This document shows, piece by piece, positions 35,021-43,152 of a DNA stretch of 64,000 nt. The stretch covers positions 186,001 to 250,000 of the forward strand of contig NZ_FOIR01000004.1 in NCBI RefSeq assembly GCF_900111145.1, given 5' to 3'. A program made the position numbers and the translations under genes. Positions within the stretch are counted from its first letter, which is position 1, and every line of letters starts with the position of its first letter. The notes beneath the pieces were generated by a model, which searched no databases, was not told where the DNA came from, and saw only the letters and a list, made by a program, of their open reading frames with translations. The stretch comes from Roseivirga pacifica (lineage in GTDB: Bacteria; Bacteroidota; Bacteroidia; Cytophagales; Cyclobacteriaceae).

Positions 35021-35797
35021 TTAATACTCCTTATTATAAATGAAAGAAGTGAATTTATCGGCCATTTCGCCTTTTTTCGTCACCAACAAGCTGGATACTT
35101 GTTTATCCATAATCACAAGAGAAGAAGGTGACTGGCGGCTTACGGTCTCAAAGAGGTTATCCTGAATATTGCCGTGTATTAATTGAATTCCTATATCGTT
35201 AAAGAATAGTTTTAGATAAGAAATAAAGGCTTTTTCATTGTCTATATGAGTGCCACTTTCCGGGTCTGAAACATATACAGAAACTGGTAAATCCCTCAGG
35301 CTAGTAGCAAAAAGGTTCAAAAAATGCTTTACGCCACTCACAATTCCTGTTGAGCCGCTATGTACTATCACTAAGTTATCAATTACCAAGTGCTCCGAGA
35401 TTAGTAACACGGGGCAATCAACCCTTTTTAAAAGTTCTTTAAGTGTCTTTAAGCCATAGTCGTGCAGCAACACCTTCATGTCCACTACAAGCAGGTCCGC
35501 CACGGTGCTTACACTTTTCAATGAGCTTGTGCCGAAAGCATCTTTTACTACCTCCACATTAGACCACTGGCAAGCAGCTTCATCAAAGTTCAGTTCAAAC
35601 TCAATGGTAGAAATAAGGTCTGGTTTATTGTGTTGCCCTGCGGCACCAGCCACAGCCAGCTTCTTTTCAAACTGCGCATCGAGCAGGCATAAAGAAAAAA
35701 GCTTGGTATCTACCTCATTTAACAAACCCAAAGTTTGCTTAACCAAATCGTTAATGGCAGAATTCTGATCGGCAGCTATTAAAATTTTGTGTTTCAC
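35021..35797 (-). CDS. universal stress protein-like protein of the ccoI operon
   Basis: A 258-residue protein with the Usp architecture: MKHKILIAADQNSAINDLVKQTLGLL at the start, a VADLLVVDMK strand, and VDCPVLLISEH closing the first domain near residue 135. A degenerate second half follows, starting NLVIVHSGS. The ATP-binding glycine motif of ordinary Usps is not evident, so it is probably a non-nucleotide-binding relative. It is the first gene of the unit with ccoI, ccoS and hemN, behind an FNR-like site, which points to a role in low-oxygen adaptation. Confidence 0.7.
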   Translation of the reverse strand: MKHKILIAADQNSAINDLVKQTLGLLNEVDTKLFSLCLLDAQFEKKLAVAGAAGQHNKPDLISTIEFELNFDEAACQWSNVEVVKDAFGTSSLKSVSTVADLLVVDMKVLLHDYGLKTLKELLKRVDCPVLLISEHLVIDNLVIVHSGSTGIVSGVKHFLNLFATSLRDLPVSVYVSDPESGTHIDNEKAFISYLKLFFNDIGIQLIHGNIQDNLFETVSRQSPSSLVIMDKQVSSLLVTKKGEMADKFTSFIYNKEY

Positions 35798-35818
35798 TAC
35801 TATTCCTCATTGGGTAAT

Positions 35819-35884
35819 CAAAAGTAGAATAGTCAGTCACAAGATGGATTGATAGCTGTCAGCGAATTATATGATAAAAATCAT
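35819..35884 (-). promoter_or_regulatory. ccoI-operon promoter with FNR-like site
   Basis: On the minus strand TACTTTTG (35826-35819) is an exact TAnnTTTG box. ATGAT-AAAA-ATCAT (35871-35884) is a perfect inverted repeat matching TTGATnnnnATCAA at 8 of 10 positions. Its centre is 51.5 bp upstream of the first T of the -7 box, the same distance as at the cbb3 promoter. It lies between the fnr-type gene stop (35888) and the Usp-like start (35797), with no -33 match. Confidence 0.65.
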
Positions 35885-35887
35885 GTT

Positions 35888-36610
35888 TTAACTGTAGAAG
35901 TCGGCCTCGTGAAGCAGGCGTTTCTGATCCACCACCTTTATCTTCTTGCCCTGAAGCTCAATAAGCCCATCGCCCTTAAACTCAGACAGTAAACGGATTA
36001 CGGTTTCGGTAGCGGTACCTACAATATTGGCCAAATCTTCGCGCGAGAGCATAATATCAATAAGTTCGCTCTCACCCCCTTCCATTCCGTACGTTTCTTT
36101 CAACATAAGAATTGTACCTGCCAAACGCTCTCTCACAGACTTTTGAGCAATGTTAGCAAGACGCTCTTCCATCACGCCCAAATCGTGACACACGGCCTTC
36201 ATTAATTTTTGGAAGAACGCAGGGTTTCTGTTCAAAATGGTTAGAAAATCTGACTTAGGAATAAAGCAAACTGCTGCAGGCTCAATTACGGTTGCCGAGG
36301 CAGCATAAAACTCTTCGCTCAACAATGCACGGTAGCCCAAAAAATCTCCACCTTTTGCGATATAAAGTATCTGCTCTTTACCGTTAGAACCCATTTTGTA
36401 TACTTTCACCTTTCCGTGATTGATACAAAAAACCCCCATAGGACGTGTTTCTTCGTAAAAAAGCGTTTGGCCTTTTTTATAAGTTACGCAGCTTTTATGC
36501 TCACTCAAAATTCCTAAATCTTCATCTGGAAGGTCGGAAAAGAGGGAGTTTTCGCGCGACTTACAAAACTGACATTGCAAATCTACTTGGTTTGATTTTC
36601 GTCCTTTCAT
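35888..36610 (-). CDS. Crp/Fnr family transcriptional regulator
   Basis: A 240-residue protein: cyclic-nucleotide-binding-like beta-roll (about 25-145), dimer helix, and a winged helix (about 165-235). The recognition helix TETVIRLL (201-208) keeps the glutamate and arginine that read TGA/TCA half-sites in FNR and CRP. Cysteines are at C13, C16, C41, C62, C115 and C141. C13/C16 form a CxxC near the N-terminus, and C115 (VCFIP) aligns with E. coli FNR C122 (VCEIP), but no cysteine stands at the FNR C29 position. An iron-sulfur oxygen sensor is plausible, not proven. It lies next to the promoter it probably controls. Confidence 0.85.
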   Translation of the reverse strand: MKGRKSNQVDLQCQFCKSRENSLFSDLPDEDLGILSEHKSCVTYKKGQTLFYEETRPMGVFCINHGKVKVYKMGSNGKEQILYIAKGGDFLGYRALLSEEFYAASATVIEPAAVCFIPKSDFLTILNRNPAFFQKLMKAVCHDLGVMEERLANIAQKSVRERLAGTILMLKETYGMEGGESELIDIMLSREDLANIVGTATETVIRLLSEFKGDGLIELQGKKIKVVDQKRLLHEADFYS

Positions 36611-36681
36611 AGGGCTAGAAGTGGTTCATTTAAATTTAGCAGTCATGTAAATAAGATGCAAAAAAATAGCACAATATAAAG

Positions 36682-37572
36682 CTAGATTAACTGACCTACA
36701 CCAAACAATATTACAAACAATAGTGTAGTAAGGGCCATTTGCTTTAAATAGGGATCTAATTCGGCAGCCTTGGTTTTCACCAAAGTTGCTTTTGCATTCT
36801 TTAATAGTAGCGGTAGGCAAAGCACAAAAAGCAATTGCCATGGACTGGAATAATTTAGGCCCACATAAATAAGCGCACATCCAAAGCCCACTGTTAACAA
36901 GGCAAAGTGATAAAACACCGCGGCTGGCCTGCCAATTCGTACTGGAATTGACATTTTCCCCGCCTTTTTATCCGATTCGATATCCCGAATATTGTTCACA
37001 TTCAACACGGCTACAGAAAATAAACCCGTAGAAAGTGCCGGTAGTATATAATCCCAATGAATTACAGGTTCGTAGAGGTAAGCAGCACCAATTGTGGCCA
37101 CAAAACCAAAGAATATCAACACGCTAATGTCGCCCAATCCGGCATAACCATAAGGTCTGTAACCCGCAGTGTAGGTTATAGCAGCAATTACTGCCAAAAC
37201 GCCTAAGCCAACAAAGAACCAGAACACGGTTCCGAAATCTTCTAAGGCTACATAGGCCAAAGCGGCACCACTCAACAAAGACAAAACAGAGAAAACAACC
37301 AACGCCCTGAACATTGCCTTTTTAGTAATTGCACCACTCTGCACGGCTCTTTTCGGCCCCTGCCTGTCATCACTATCAGCCCCATGAATAGAGTCGCCAT
37401 AGTCGTTGGCAAGATTAGATAGCACCTGTAGTAAAATGGTAGTTAGGGCGCATAGCGCGAACACTGTTCCATTGAAGTGACCTGCTGCGGCAGCCAAAAA
37501 AGTACCCATTCCGATTGACGCCAAAGCCAGTGGCAATGTGCGCAAGCGAAAGGCTCCTATCCACTTTTTCAT
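36682..37572 (-). CDS. menA: 1,4-dihydroxy-2-naphthoate polyprenyltransferase
   Basis: A UbiA-family membrane enzyme that prenylates DHNA in menaquinone synthesis. It has 296 residues with about eight or nine helices. The two aspartate motifs are NLANDYGDSIHGADSDD (about 52-68) and NVNNIRDIESDKKAG (about 191-205), followed by PVRIG. It lies one base after argS and 71 bases upstream of the Crp/Fnr gene on the same strand. Menaquinone is the likely quinone feeding the respiratory genes nearby. Confidence 0.92.
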   Translation of the reverse strand: MKKWIGAFRLRTLPLALASIGMGTFLAAAAGHFNGTVFALCALTTILLQVLSNLANDYGDSIHGADSDDRQGPKRAVQSGAITKKAMFRALVVFSVLSLLSGAALAYVALEDFGTVFWFFVGLGVLAVIAAITYTAGYRPYGYAGLGDISVLIFFGFVATIGAAYLYEPVIHWDYILPALSTGLFSVAVLNVNNIRDIESDKKAGKMSIPVRIGRPAAVFYHFALLTVGFGCALIYVGLNYSSPWQLLFVLCLPLLLKNAKATLVKTKAAELDPYLKQMALTTLLFVILFGVGQLI

Positions 37573-37573
37573 A

Positions 37574-39376
37574 TTACATGCGTTCTGGAACCTGAATACC
37601 CAACAAGCCCATACCCACCTTAATGGTTTGAGCAGTTAAAGCAGAAAGTGCCACTCGGAACTGCTGCAAAGTATCGTCTGACTCATTGAAAATAGAAAGC
37701 TCGGTATAGAACCTGTTGTATTCTTTGGCTAAATCGTAAACATACTGCGCGATAATAGCCGGAGAGTAAGTATCTGCTGCCAGTTGCAACTTCTCAGGAT
37801 AGGTACTCAAAGCGTAAATCAAATCCTTTTCGTTTTGATGCACCTCCTCAATGCCATCGAAGTTAATGTCCTCCATACTTACACCTAGCTGCTGCGCCTT
37901 ACGCAAAATGGCACTAATTCGTGCATGAGTGTACTGCACAAACGGTCCCGTATTCCCTTGAAATTCAATAGATTCTTCAGGATTGAAAAGCATGCGTTTT
38001 CTCGGGTCAACTTTCAGTAAGAAGTACTTAATGGCGCCCAAGCCTAGCATTTCGTAAAGTTCTTTGGCTTGTTCTTCTGTAAAGCCTTCGATTTTACCAA
38101 GCTCCTCTGTGCGGGCTTTGGCGGTATCAGCCATTTCCTGCATCAAGTCATCAGCATCTACTACGGTGCCTTCTCGTGACTTCATTTTTCCTGAAGGCAA
38201 ATCTACCATACCGTACGACAGGTGGTAGCAAGCATCGGCCCAAGCGTAACCGAGTTTTTTCAGAATTAAAAAGAGTACTTTGAAATGATATTCCTGCTCG
38301 TTTCCTACTGTGTAAATCAACTGACTAAGGTCAGGATAGTCGTCAAAACGCATCAGCGCGGTGCCTATATCCTGTGTCATATAAACAGAAGTACCATCGC
38401 TTCTTAGCAATAGTTTTTCATCCAAGCCTTCGTCTGTTAAATCAACCCAAACAGAGCCATCTTCCTTTTTATAAAACACCCCTTTTTCAAGGCCTTCCAT
38501 CACACGATCGCGCCCGATAAGGTAAGTATCACTTTCATAATAAAGCTTATCGAAATCAACGCCCATGCGTTCGTAAGTAGCATTGAAACCACTATAGACC
38601 CAGCCGTTCATTTTCTCCCAAAGGGCATAAACTTCTGGATCTTTGGCTTCCCATTTTTTCAGCATGGCCTGCGCTTCTAGCAACAAAGGGGCTTCTTTCT
38701 CGGCTTGTTCTTTGCCCATGCCACCAGCAACAAGCTCAGCAATTTCTGCTTTGTAAGCCTTATCGAAAGCCACATAGTATTTACCCACCAAGTGGTCGCC
38801 TTTTAAGCCAGAAGACTCAGGAGTTTCGCCTTCGCCAAACTTTTGCCAAGCCAACATGGATTTACAAATGTGGATTCCGCGATCGTTAATAATTTGCACC
38901 TTCTGCACATTATAGCCAGCAGCAGCCAAAATGCGCGATACTGAATTACCTAAGAAATTGTTACGTAAGTGACCAAGGTGCAACGGCTTATTGGTGTTTG
39001 GCGAAGAATACTCCACCACCACGGTTTTGCCAGTTGCAGTCTGCTGAAAAATAGCCGATTGGCTAACATCTACACCATTAAAAATGCCTGCAAACTGATT
39101 CACTTGAGAGGCCTCGGAAAGACTGATATTCAAAAAACCTTTTACTACATTAAAAGCAGCAACCTCCGCTGCATTGGCCTGAATATGCTCGCCAATATCT
39201 GTTGCGGTTTGCTCTGGGCTTTTTCTCGAAACCCTTGCAAAAGGAAAGGTTACAAAGGTATATGTACCCTCAAACTCTTTTCTGGTTGGTTGTAACGCAA
39301 TTTCTTCTGCAGAAACTGTATGGTCGTAAAGTGCTTTTAATGCTGCCGAAATGGCCTCTTTAATTTGTAACTCCAT
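37574..39376 (-). CDS. argS: arginyl-tRNA synthetase
   Basis: A class-I synthetase of 600 residues. The N-terminal Add-1 domain (1 to about 105) is followed by SSPNTNKPLHLGHLRNNFLG, with the HIGH-like HLGH at 133-136. The KMSKS equivalent is KMKSREG (about 396-402), and the anticodon-binding domain ends GMGLLGIQVPERM. It sits three bases after the arginase stop, so tRNA charging and arginine breakdown share a transcript. Confidence 0.96.
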   Translation of the reverse strand: MELQIKEAISAALKALYDHTVSAEEIALQPTRKEFEGTYTFVTFPFARVSRKSPEQTATDIGEHIQANAAEVAAFNVVKGFLNISLSEASQVNQFAGIFNGVDVSQSAIFQQTATGKTVVVEYSSPNTNKPLHLGHLRNNFLGNSVSRILAAAGYNVQKVQIINDRGIHICKSMLAWQKFGEGETPESSGLKGDHLVGKYYVAFDKAYKAEIAELVAGGMGKEQAEKEAPLLLEAQAMLKKWEAKDPEVYALWEKMNGWVYSGFNATYERMGVDFDKLYYESDTYLIGRDRVMEGLEKGVFYKKEDGSVWVDLTDEGLDEKLLLRSDGTSVYMTQDIGTALMRFDDYPDLSQLIYTVGNEQEYHFKVLFLILKKLGYAWADACYHLSYGMVDLPSGKMKSREGTVVDADDLMQEMADTAKARTEELGKIEGFTEEQAKELYEMLGLGAIKYFLLKVDPRKRMLFNPEESIEFQGNTGPFVQYTHARISAILRKAQQLGVSMEDINFDGIEEVHQNEKDLIYALSTYPEKLQLAADTYSPAIIAQYVYDLAKEYNRFYTELSIFNESDDTLQQFRVALSALTAQTIKVGMGLLGIQVPERM

Positions 39377-39379
39377 TAA

Positions 39380-40330
39380 TTAGAAATTCTCGATTAACGA
39401 TTCTGTGGTGGCTTCCAAAATGTCGAAAGCATGTTCCGCCATTTTATTTTCTGTGTCCAAAGTTGGGTTCACCTCCACTATCTCCCAACAGCACACTCTT
39501 TTATCTTTTATTAATGTTCTATTTAGCTCGAAAGCTTGTTCTTTAGAAAGACCATTTGGCACTGGAGTTCCCGTTCCGGTTGAAACAGAAGTATCCAAAC
39601 TATCCACATCGAAAGAGATGTAGATCTGGTCGCAGTCTTTCAAAATCTCAAGCGCCTCCTCAGCAATTTTGGCAACACCTTTCTCATTCACCTCAGCGGT
39701 TTTAAAGTTGCGAATACCAAACTTTTCAATCAGGTAATCTTCTTGCGCTTCGGTGTCTCTCACCCCAACATATACAATGTCATCTGGGTTTATTTTTGGT
39801 CCGTTGCCACCAATCTGCTTTATCTTCTCCCACAGTGCTTCAGTTTCTTCCTCCACATCGTTGGCTTCGTTTTCTGCATTATCGGTAGCGGTAACCATTG
39901 CCAAAGGCATGCCGTGCATATTGCCTGTTGGCGAAGTGTACGGTGAGTGAAAGTCTCCATGAGCATCGATCCAGATAACACCAAGGCGTAAACCTGGATC
40001 AGCCTTTTTAATGCCACAAATTGTGCCGGCCGCAGTCGAATGATCGCCCGCCAGCACAATAGGAAACAGTTTCTCTTTTCTCAAACCTTCAACCGTGTCG
40101 CACACTCTGTTGAGCATTGTGTACACGCCTTCGCCATACTTGGCCCATTTAAACTGCGGATCGCCAAACAGTAATTTGTTCTCGTCCTGAACGCTAACAG
40201 GTTCAAAGCGCATAAAAAAGTTGGACCTTCTCTTGATACTCGCAATTCTCATTGCATCAATGCCCATACTCGCGCCTCGCGTACCTGCTGCAAGTTCCGA
40301 ACGTACTTCAACAAGTCTAATTTTTCTCAT
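39380..40330 (-). CDS. arginase (ureohydrolase family)
   Basis: A 316-residue binuclear manganese hydrolase. Metal-ligand motifs are AGDHSTAAG (about 93-101), DAHGDFHSP (about 122-130) and SFDVDSLDTSVSTGTGTP (about 236-253), which also contains the arginase-type serine/threonine-rich substrate loop. Arginase makes ornithine and urea; agmatinase or formimidoylglutamase are alternatives within the fold. The neighbours are a DHS-like gene and arginine decarboxylase, so an agmatine-using activity cannot be excluded without comparison of the substrate loops. Confidence 0.82.
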   Translation of the reverse strand: MRKIRLVEVRSELAAGTRGASMGIDAMRIASIKRRSNFFMRFEPVSVQDENKLLFGDPQFKWAKYGEGVYTMLNRVCDTVEGLRKEKLFPIVLAGDHSTAAGTICGIKKADPGLRLGVIWIDAHGDFHSPYTSPTGNMHGMPLAMVTATDNAENEANDVEEETEALWEKIKQIGGNGPKINPDDIVYVGVRDTEAQEDYLIEKFGIRNFKTAEVNEKGVAKIAEEALEILKDCDQIYISFDVDSLDTSVSTGTGTPVPNGLSKEQAFELNRTLIKDKRVCCWEIVEVNPTLDTENKMAEHAFDILEATTESLIENF

Positions 40331-40345
40331 AGGTGTTCTTTAGTT

Positions 40346-41320
40346 CTACTTACCCAAAATGTAGGCGAACATTAAAGGTGCTACAATGGTAGCGTCCGAC
40401 TCTACAATGTATTTAGGCGTATCGATATCGAGTTTACCCCAAGTGATCTTCTCATTTGGCACTGCGCCAGAATAAGAACCGTAGCTGGTGGTGGAATCGG
40501 ATATCTGACAGAAGTAGCTCCAGAAAGGGATGTCGTGCATTTCCAAATCTTGGTACATCATTGGCACCACACATATTGGAAAATCGCCCGCAATACCTCC
40601 ACCAATTTGGAAGAAACCTACGCCTTTGCCCGCTGAATTGGCCTTGTACCAGTCGGCCAGAAAGGTCATATATTCTATGCCTGATTTCATGGTCGATGGC
40701 CTCAATTCACCTTTTATGCAATAAGAAGCGAAGATGTTACCCATGGTAGAGTCTTCCCAACCCGGTACTACTATCGGCAGGTTCTTTTCGGCTGCCGCCA
40801 GCATCCAGCTGTTTTTAGGGTCAATCTCGTAGTATTGTTCTAAATCTCCTGAAAGGAGCATTTTGTACATATATTCATGCGGGAAGAAACGCTCGCCTGC
40901 ATCTTCAGCATCTTTCCATTGCTGAAAAATATGCTTTTGCAATCTGCGGAATGCTTCTTCTTCAGGAATACAGGTATCAGTTACCCTGTTCAATCCCCGC
41001 TCGAGCAAGTCCCACTCTTGTTTAGGAGTAAGGTCTCTATAATTTGGTACACGCTCGTAATGAGAGTGCGCCACAAGGTTCATGATGTCTTCCTCGAGGT
41101 TTGCGCCCGTACAGGAAATGAAATCCACCTTATCGGCACGAATCATTTCGGCCAGGCTTATGCCCAGCTCGGCAGTACTCATGGCGCCAGCCAAAGTGAC
41201 CATCATTTTACCATTAGCTGCAAGGTGTGCCTTGTAGCCTTTTGCTGCATCAACCAATGCCGCTGCATTGAAGTGCAAATAGTTTTGTTCTATAAAATCT
41301 GAAATCGGAGTGTTAGACAT
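40346..41320 (-). CDS. deoxyhypusine synthase-like protein
   Basis: A 324-residue NAD- and spermidine-using enzyme of the deoxyhypusine synthase family. The catalytic lysine is K296 in ITWGKLDI, matching the WGK of the eukaryotic enzyme. LAGAMSTAELG (about 43-53), FISCTGANLEED (67-78), GFFQIGGGIAGDFPI (235-249) and SDSTTSYGSYSGA (274-286) form the cofactor and substrate pockets. Bacteria lack hypusinated eIF5A, so this enzyme more likely makes homospermidine or modifies another amine. It heads the operon with arginase and argS and is divergent from arginine decarboxylase. Confidence 0.88.
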   Translation of the reverse strand: MSNTPISDFIEQNYLHFNAAALVDAAKGYKAHLAANGKMMVTLAGAMSTAELGISLAEMIRADKVDFISCTGANLEEDIMNLVAHSHYERVPNYRDLTPKQEWDLLERGLNRVTDTCIPEEEAFRRLQKHIFQQWKDAEDAGERFFPHEYMYKMLLSGDLEQYYEIDPKNSWMLAAAEKNLPIVVPGWEDSTMGNIFASYCIKGELRPSTMKSGIEYMTFLADWYKANSAGKGVGFFQIGGGIAGDFPICVVPMMYQDLEMHDIPFWSYFCQISDSTTSYGSYSGAVPNEKITWGKLDIDTPKYIVESDATIVAPLMFAYILGK

Positions 41321-41495
41321 ACCGATAAATTTAGGGTGTTTTTACTAAGGCGTAAAATTGGCAAAATCTTAGGATTTATTAACGTATTGCCCATGTTATT
41401 TAGCCTTTGCAGAAATGCGGGCATTATTTACCCTCATGGTAATAGCAATTCGTAAATTGTTTTCATATTTGTGGTCTTAGATTTAATGTTTTTGA

Positions 41496-42881
41496 ATGAA
41501 AAGTTACTTCGATCTGATCGATCAGACGTTTGAGTTCCCTACGGAAGAGTTTAAGGTAAACGGTAAATACCTTGAGTTCCACGGAGTGCCTTTAAAAAAA
41601 GTATTAGACAAATACGGCACCCCTTTAAGAATCACCTACTTACCTAAAATTTCGCAAAACATTCAAAATGCGAAAAAGTGGTTTGCCGATGCCATAAAAA
41701 AGCACGACTATAACGGAACTTACACCTACTGTTACTGCACCAAATCTTCTCACTTTGAATTTGTATTGGACAAAGTGATTGAAAACAATTGCCAGATAGA
41801 AACATCTTCTGCTTTCGACATACAGATTGTGAGAAGTTTGTATGAAAAAGGCAAAATTAGTAAAGACACTTTGGTAGTGTGTAACGGGTTTAAACGCCCA
41901 CTTTACACCGAGTACATTAATGGAATGATCAATGATGGTTTCGACAACCTGATTCCTATTCTTGATAATTTGAATGAACTCGACCAGTACAAAGCCGCCA
42001 TCGACAAAGACTTTAAGGTAGGCATTCGCGTAGCAGCCGATGAAGAACCAAACTTTGAGTTTTATACATCAAGATTAGGTATTCGCTACAGCGACATTAT
42101 ATCGTACTACAAAGAACACATTCAGGGCACAAAGGCGAAGCTGAAAATGCTTCACTTCTTTATTAATACAGGCATTCGAGACACCGCCTATTATTGGAGT
42201 GAATTGAGCCGCTTTATGTATCAATACTGCGAATTAAAGAAGATTTGCCCTGAGCTAGACACGGTTGATATTGGCGGTGGTTTTCCAATAAAAACTTCTT
42301 TAACATTTGAGTACGACTATGCCTACATGGTTGACCAAATTGTTGAAAACATTAAATGGATTTGTAACAAAAACAATGTACCTGTTCCGAACTTGATTAC
42401 TGAGTTTGGTTCGTTTACAGTAGGCGAAAGCGGTGCTTTCTTCTACTCTATTTTGGACCAAAAGCAGCAAAACGACAAAGAGCTTTGGTACATGATTGAT
42501 GGTTCTTTCATTACGCATCTGCCAGATGCTTGGGGACTAAATCAAAAATATATTTTACTTGCCATTAGCAAGTGGGATCACCCTTTCCATAGAGTAAACC
42601 TTGGTGGGCTTACCTGCGACAGTATGGACTATTATAATTCAGAGGCACATAGCTCTGAAGTGTTCTTGCCATACATTGAAGAGGACGAAAAGCTTTATGT
42701 TGGCTTCTTCCACACAGGAGCGTACCAAGAGTCGCTTGGTGGTTATGGAGGCATTCAGCACTGCTTGATTCCGGCTCCTAAGCACTTATTAATCGACAGA
42801 GACGAAAATGGTAAACTGTCTTACGAGGTGTTTGCTGAAGAGCAAACTCACGATCATATGCTTAAAATATTAGGATATTAA
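41496..42881 (+). CDS. PLP-dependent arginine decarboxylase (alanine-racemase fold)
   Basis: A 461-residue type-III-fold decarboxylase. The Schiff-base lysine is K83 in YCYCTKSSHFEFV. VDIGGGFPI (about 256-264) is the PLP-phosphate glycine loop, and LTCDSMDYY (about 372-380) carries the C-terminal catalytic cysteine. It is shorter than the 630-660-residue E. coli SpeA because it lacks the inserted domains; this compact form is typical of Bacteroidota. It makes agmatine for polyamines. The divergent DHS-like and arginase genes 175 bases away complete the polyamine theme. Confidence 0.88.
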   Translation: MKSYFDLIDQTFEFPTEEFKVNGKYLEFHGVPLKKVLDKYGTPLRITYLPKISQNIQNAKKWFADAIKKHDYNGTYTYCYCTKSSHFEFVLDKVIENNCQIETSSAFDIQIVRSLYEKGKISKDTLVVCNGFKRPLYTEYINGMINDGFDNLIPILDNLNELDQYKAAIDKDFKVGIRVAADEEPNFEFYTSRLGIRYSDIISYYKEHIQGTKAKLKMLHFFINTGIRDTAYYWSELSRFMYQYCELKKICPELDTVDIGGGFPIKTSLTFEYDYAYMVDQIVENIKWICNKNNVPVPNLITEFGSFTVGESGAFFYSILDQKQQNDKELWYMIDGSFITHLPDAWGLNQKYILLAISKWDHPFHRVNLGGLTCDSMDYYNSEAHSSEVFLPYIEEDEKLYVGFFHTGAYQESLGGYGGIQHCLIPAPKHLLIDRDENGKLSYEVFAEEQTHDHMLKILGY

Positions 42882-42922
42882 GCCAGTTGATAGACTGGTG
42901 ACTAATCAGTTTTTATTGACGG

Positions 42923-42964
42923 AAAAGAAGAATCCCAAGCCTGTAGGTTTGGGATTCTTCTTTT
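42923..42964 (+). terminator. strong intrinsic terminator after arginine decarboxylase
   Basis: AAAAGAAGAATCCCAA (42923-42938) pairs perfectly with TTGGGATTCTTCTTTT (42949-42964), and the stem continues three pairs further to a TGTA loop. The remaining gap to 43152 is AT-rich and shows no gene. Confidence 0.9.
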
Positions 42965-43152
42965 AAGACCATTCAATTCTGGTATAAAAGAATCGCTTCG
43001 AGCTAAAAGCAGAGGACTATCACGTTTTAACAAATTAATAAGCCTATTTCTCCTAAACCATCATAGGTATTTATAGAAGCCACAGAAAGTACAAAACCAT
43101 TAATTTTTCAACTGATAAAACGAGCGCATTCAATTAAAAAAACACTATTTTA

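Noticed and set aside
36626-36880. Minus-strand frame of 84 codons with several cysteines
   Set aside because: It overlaps the end of menA in another frame and has no signal, family or start context; it is a shadow frame.
41321-41495. A structured riboswitch in the DHS/arginine decarboxylase divergent gap
   Set aside because: TGCCC and GGGCA can pair over a long loop, but there is no extended stem set or recognisable motif.
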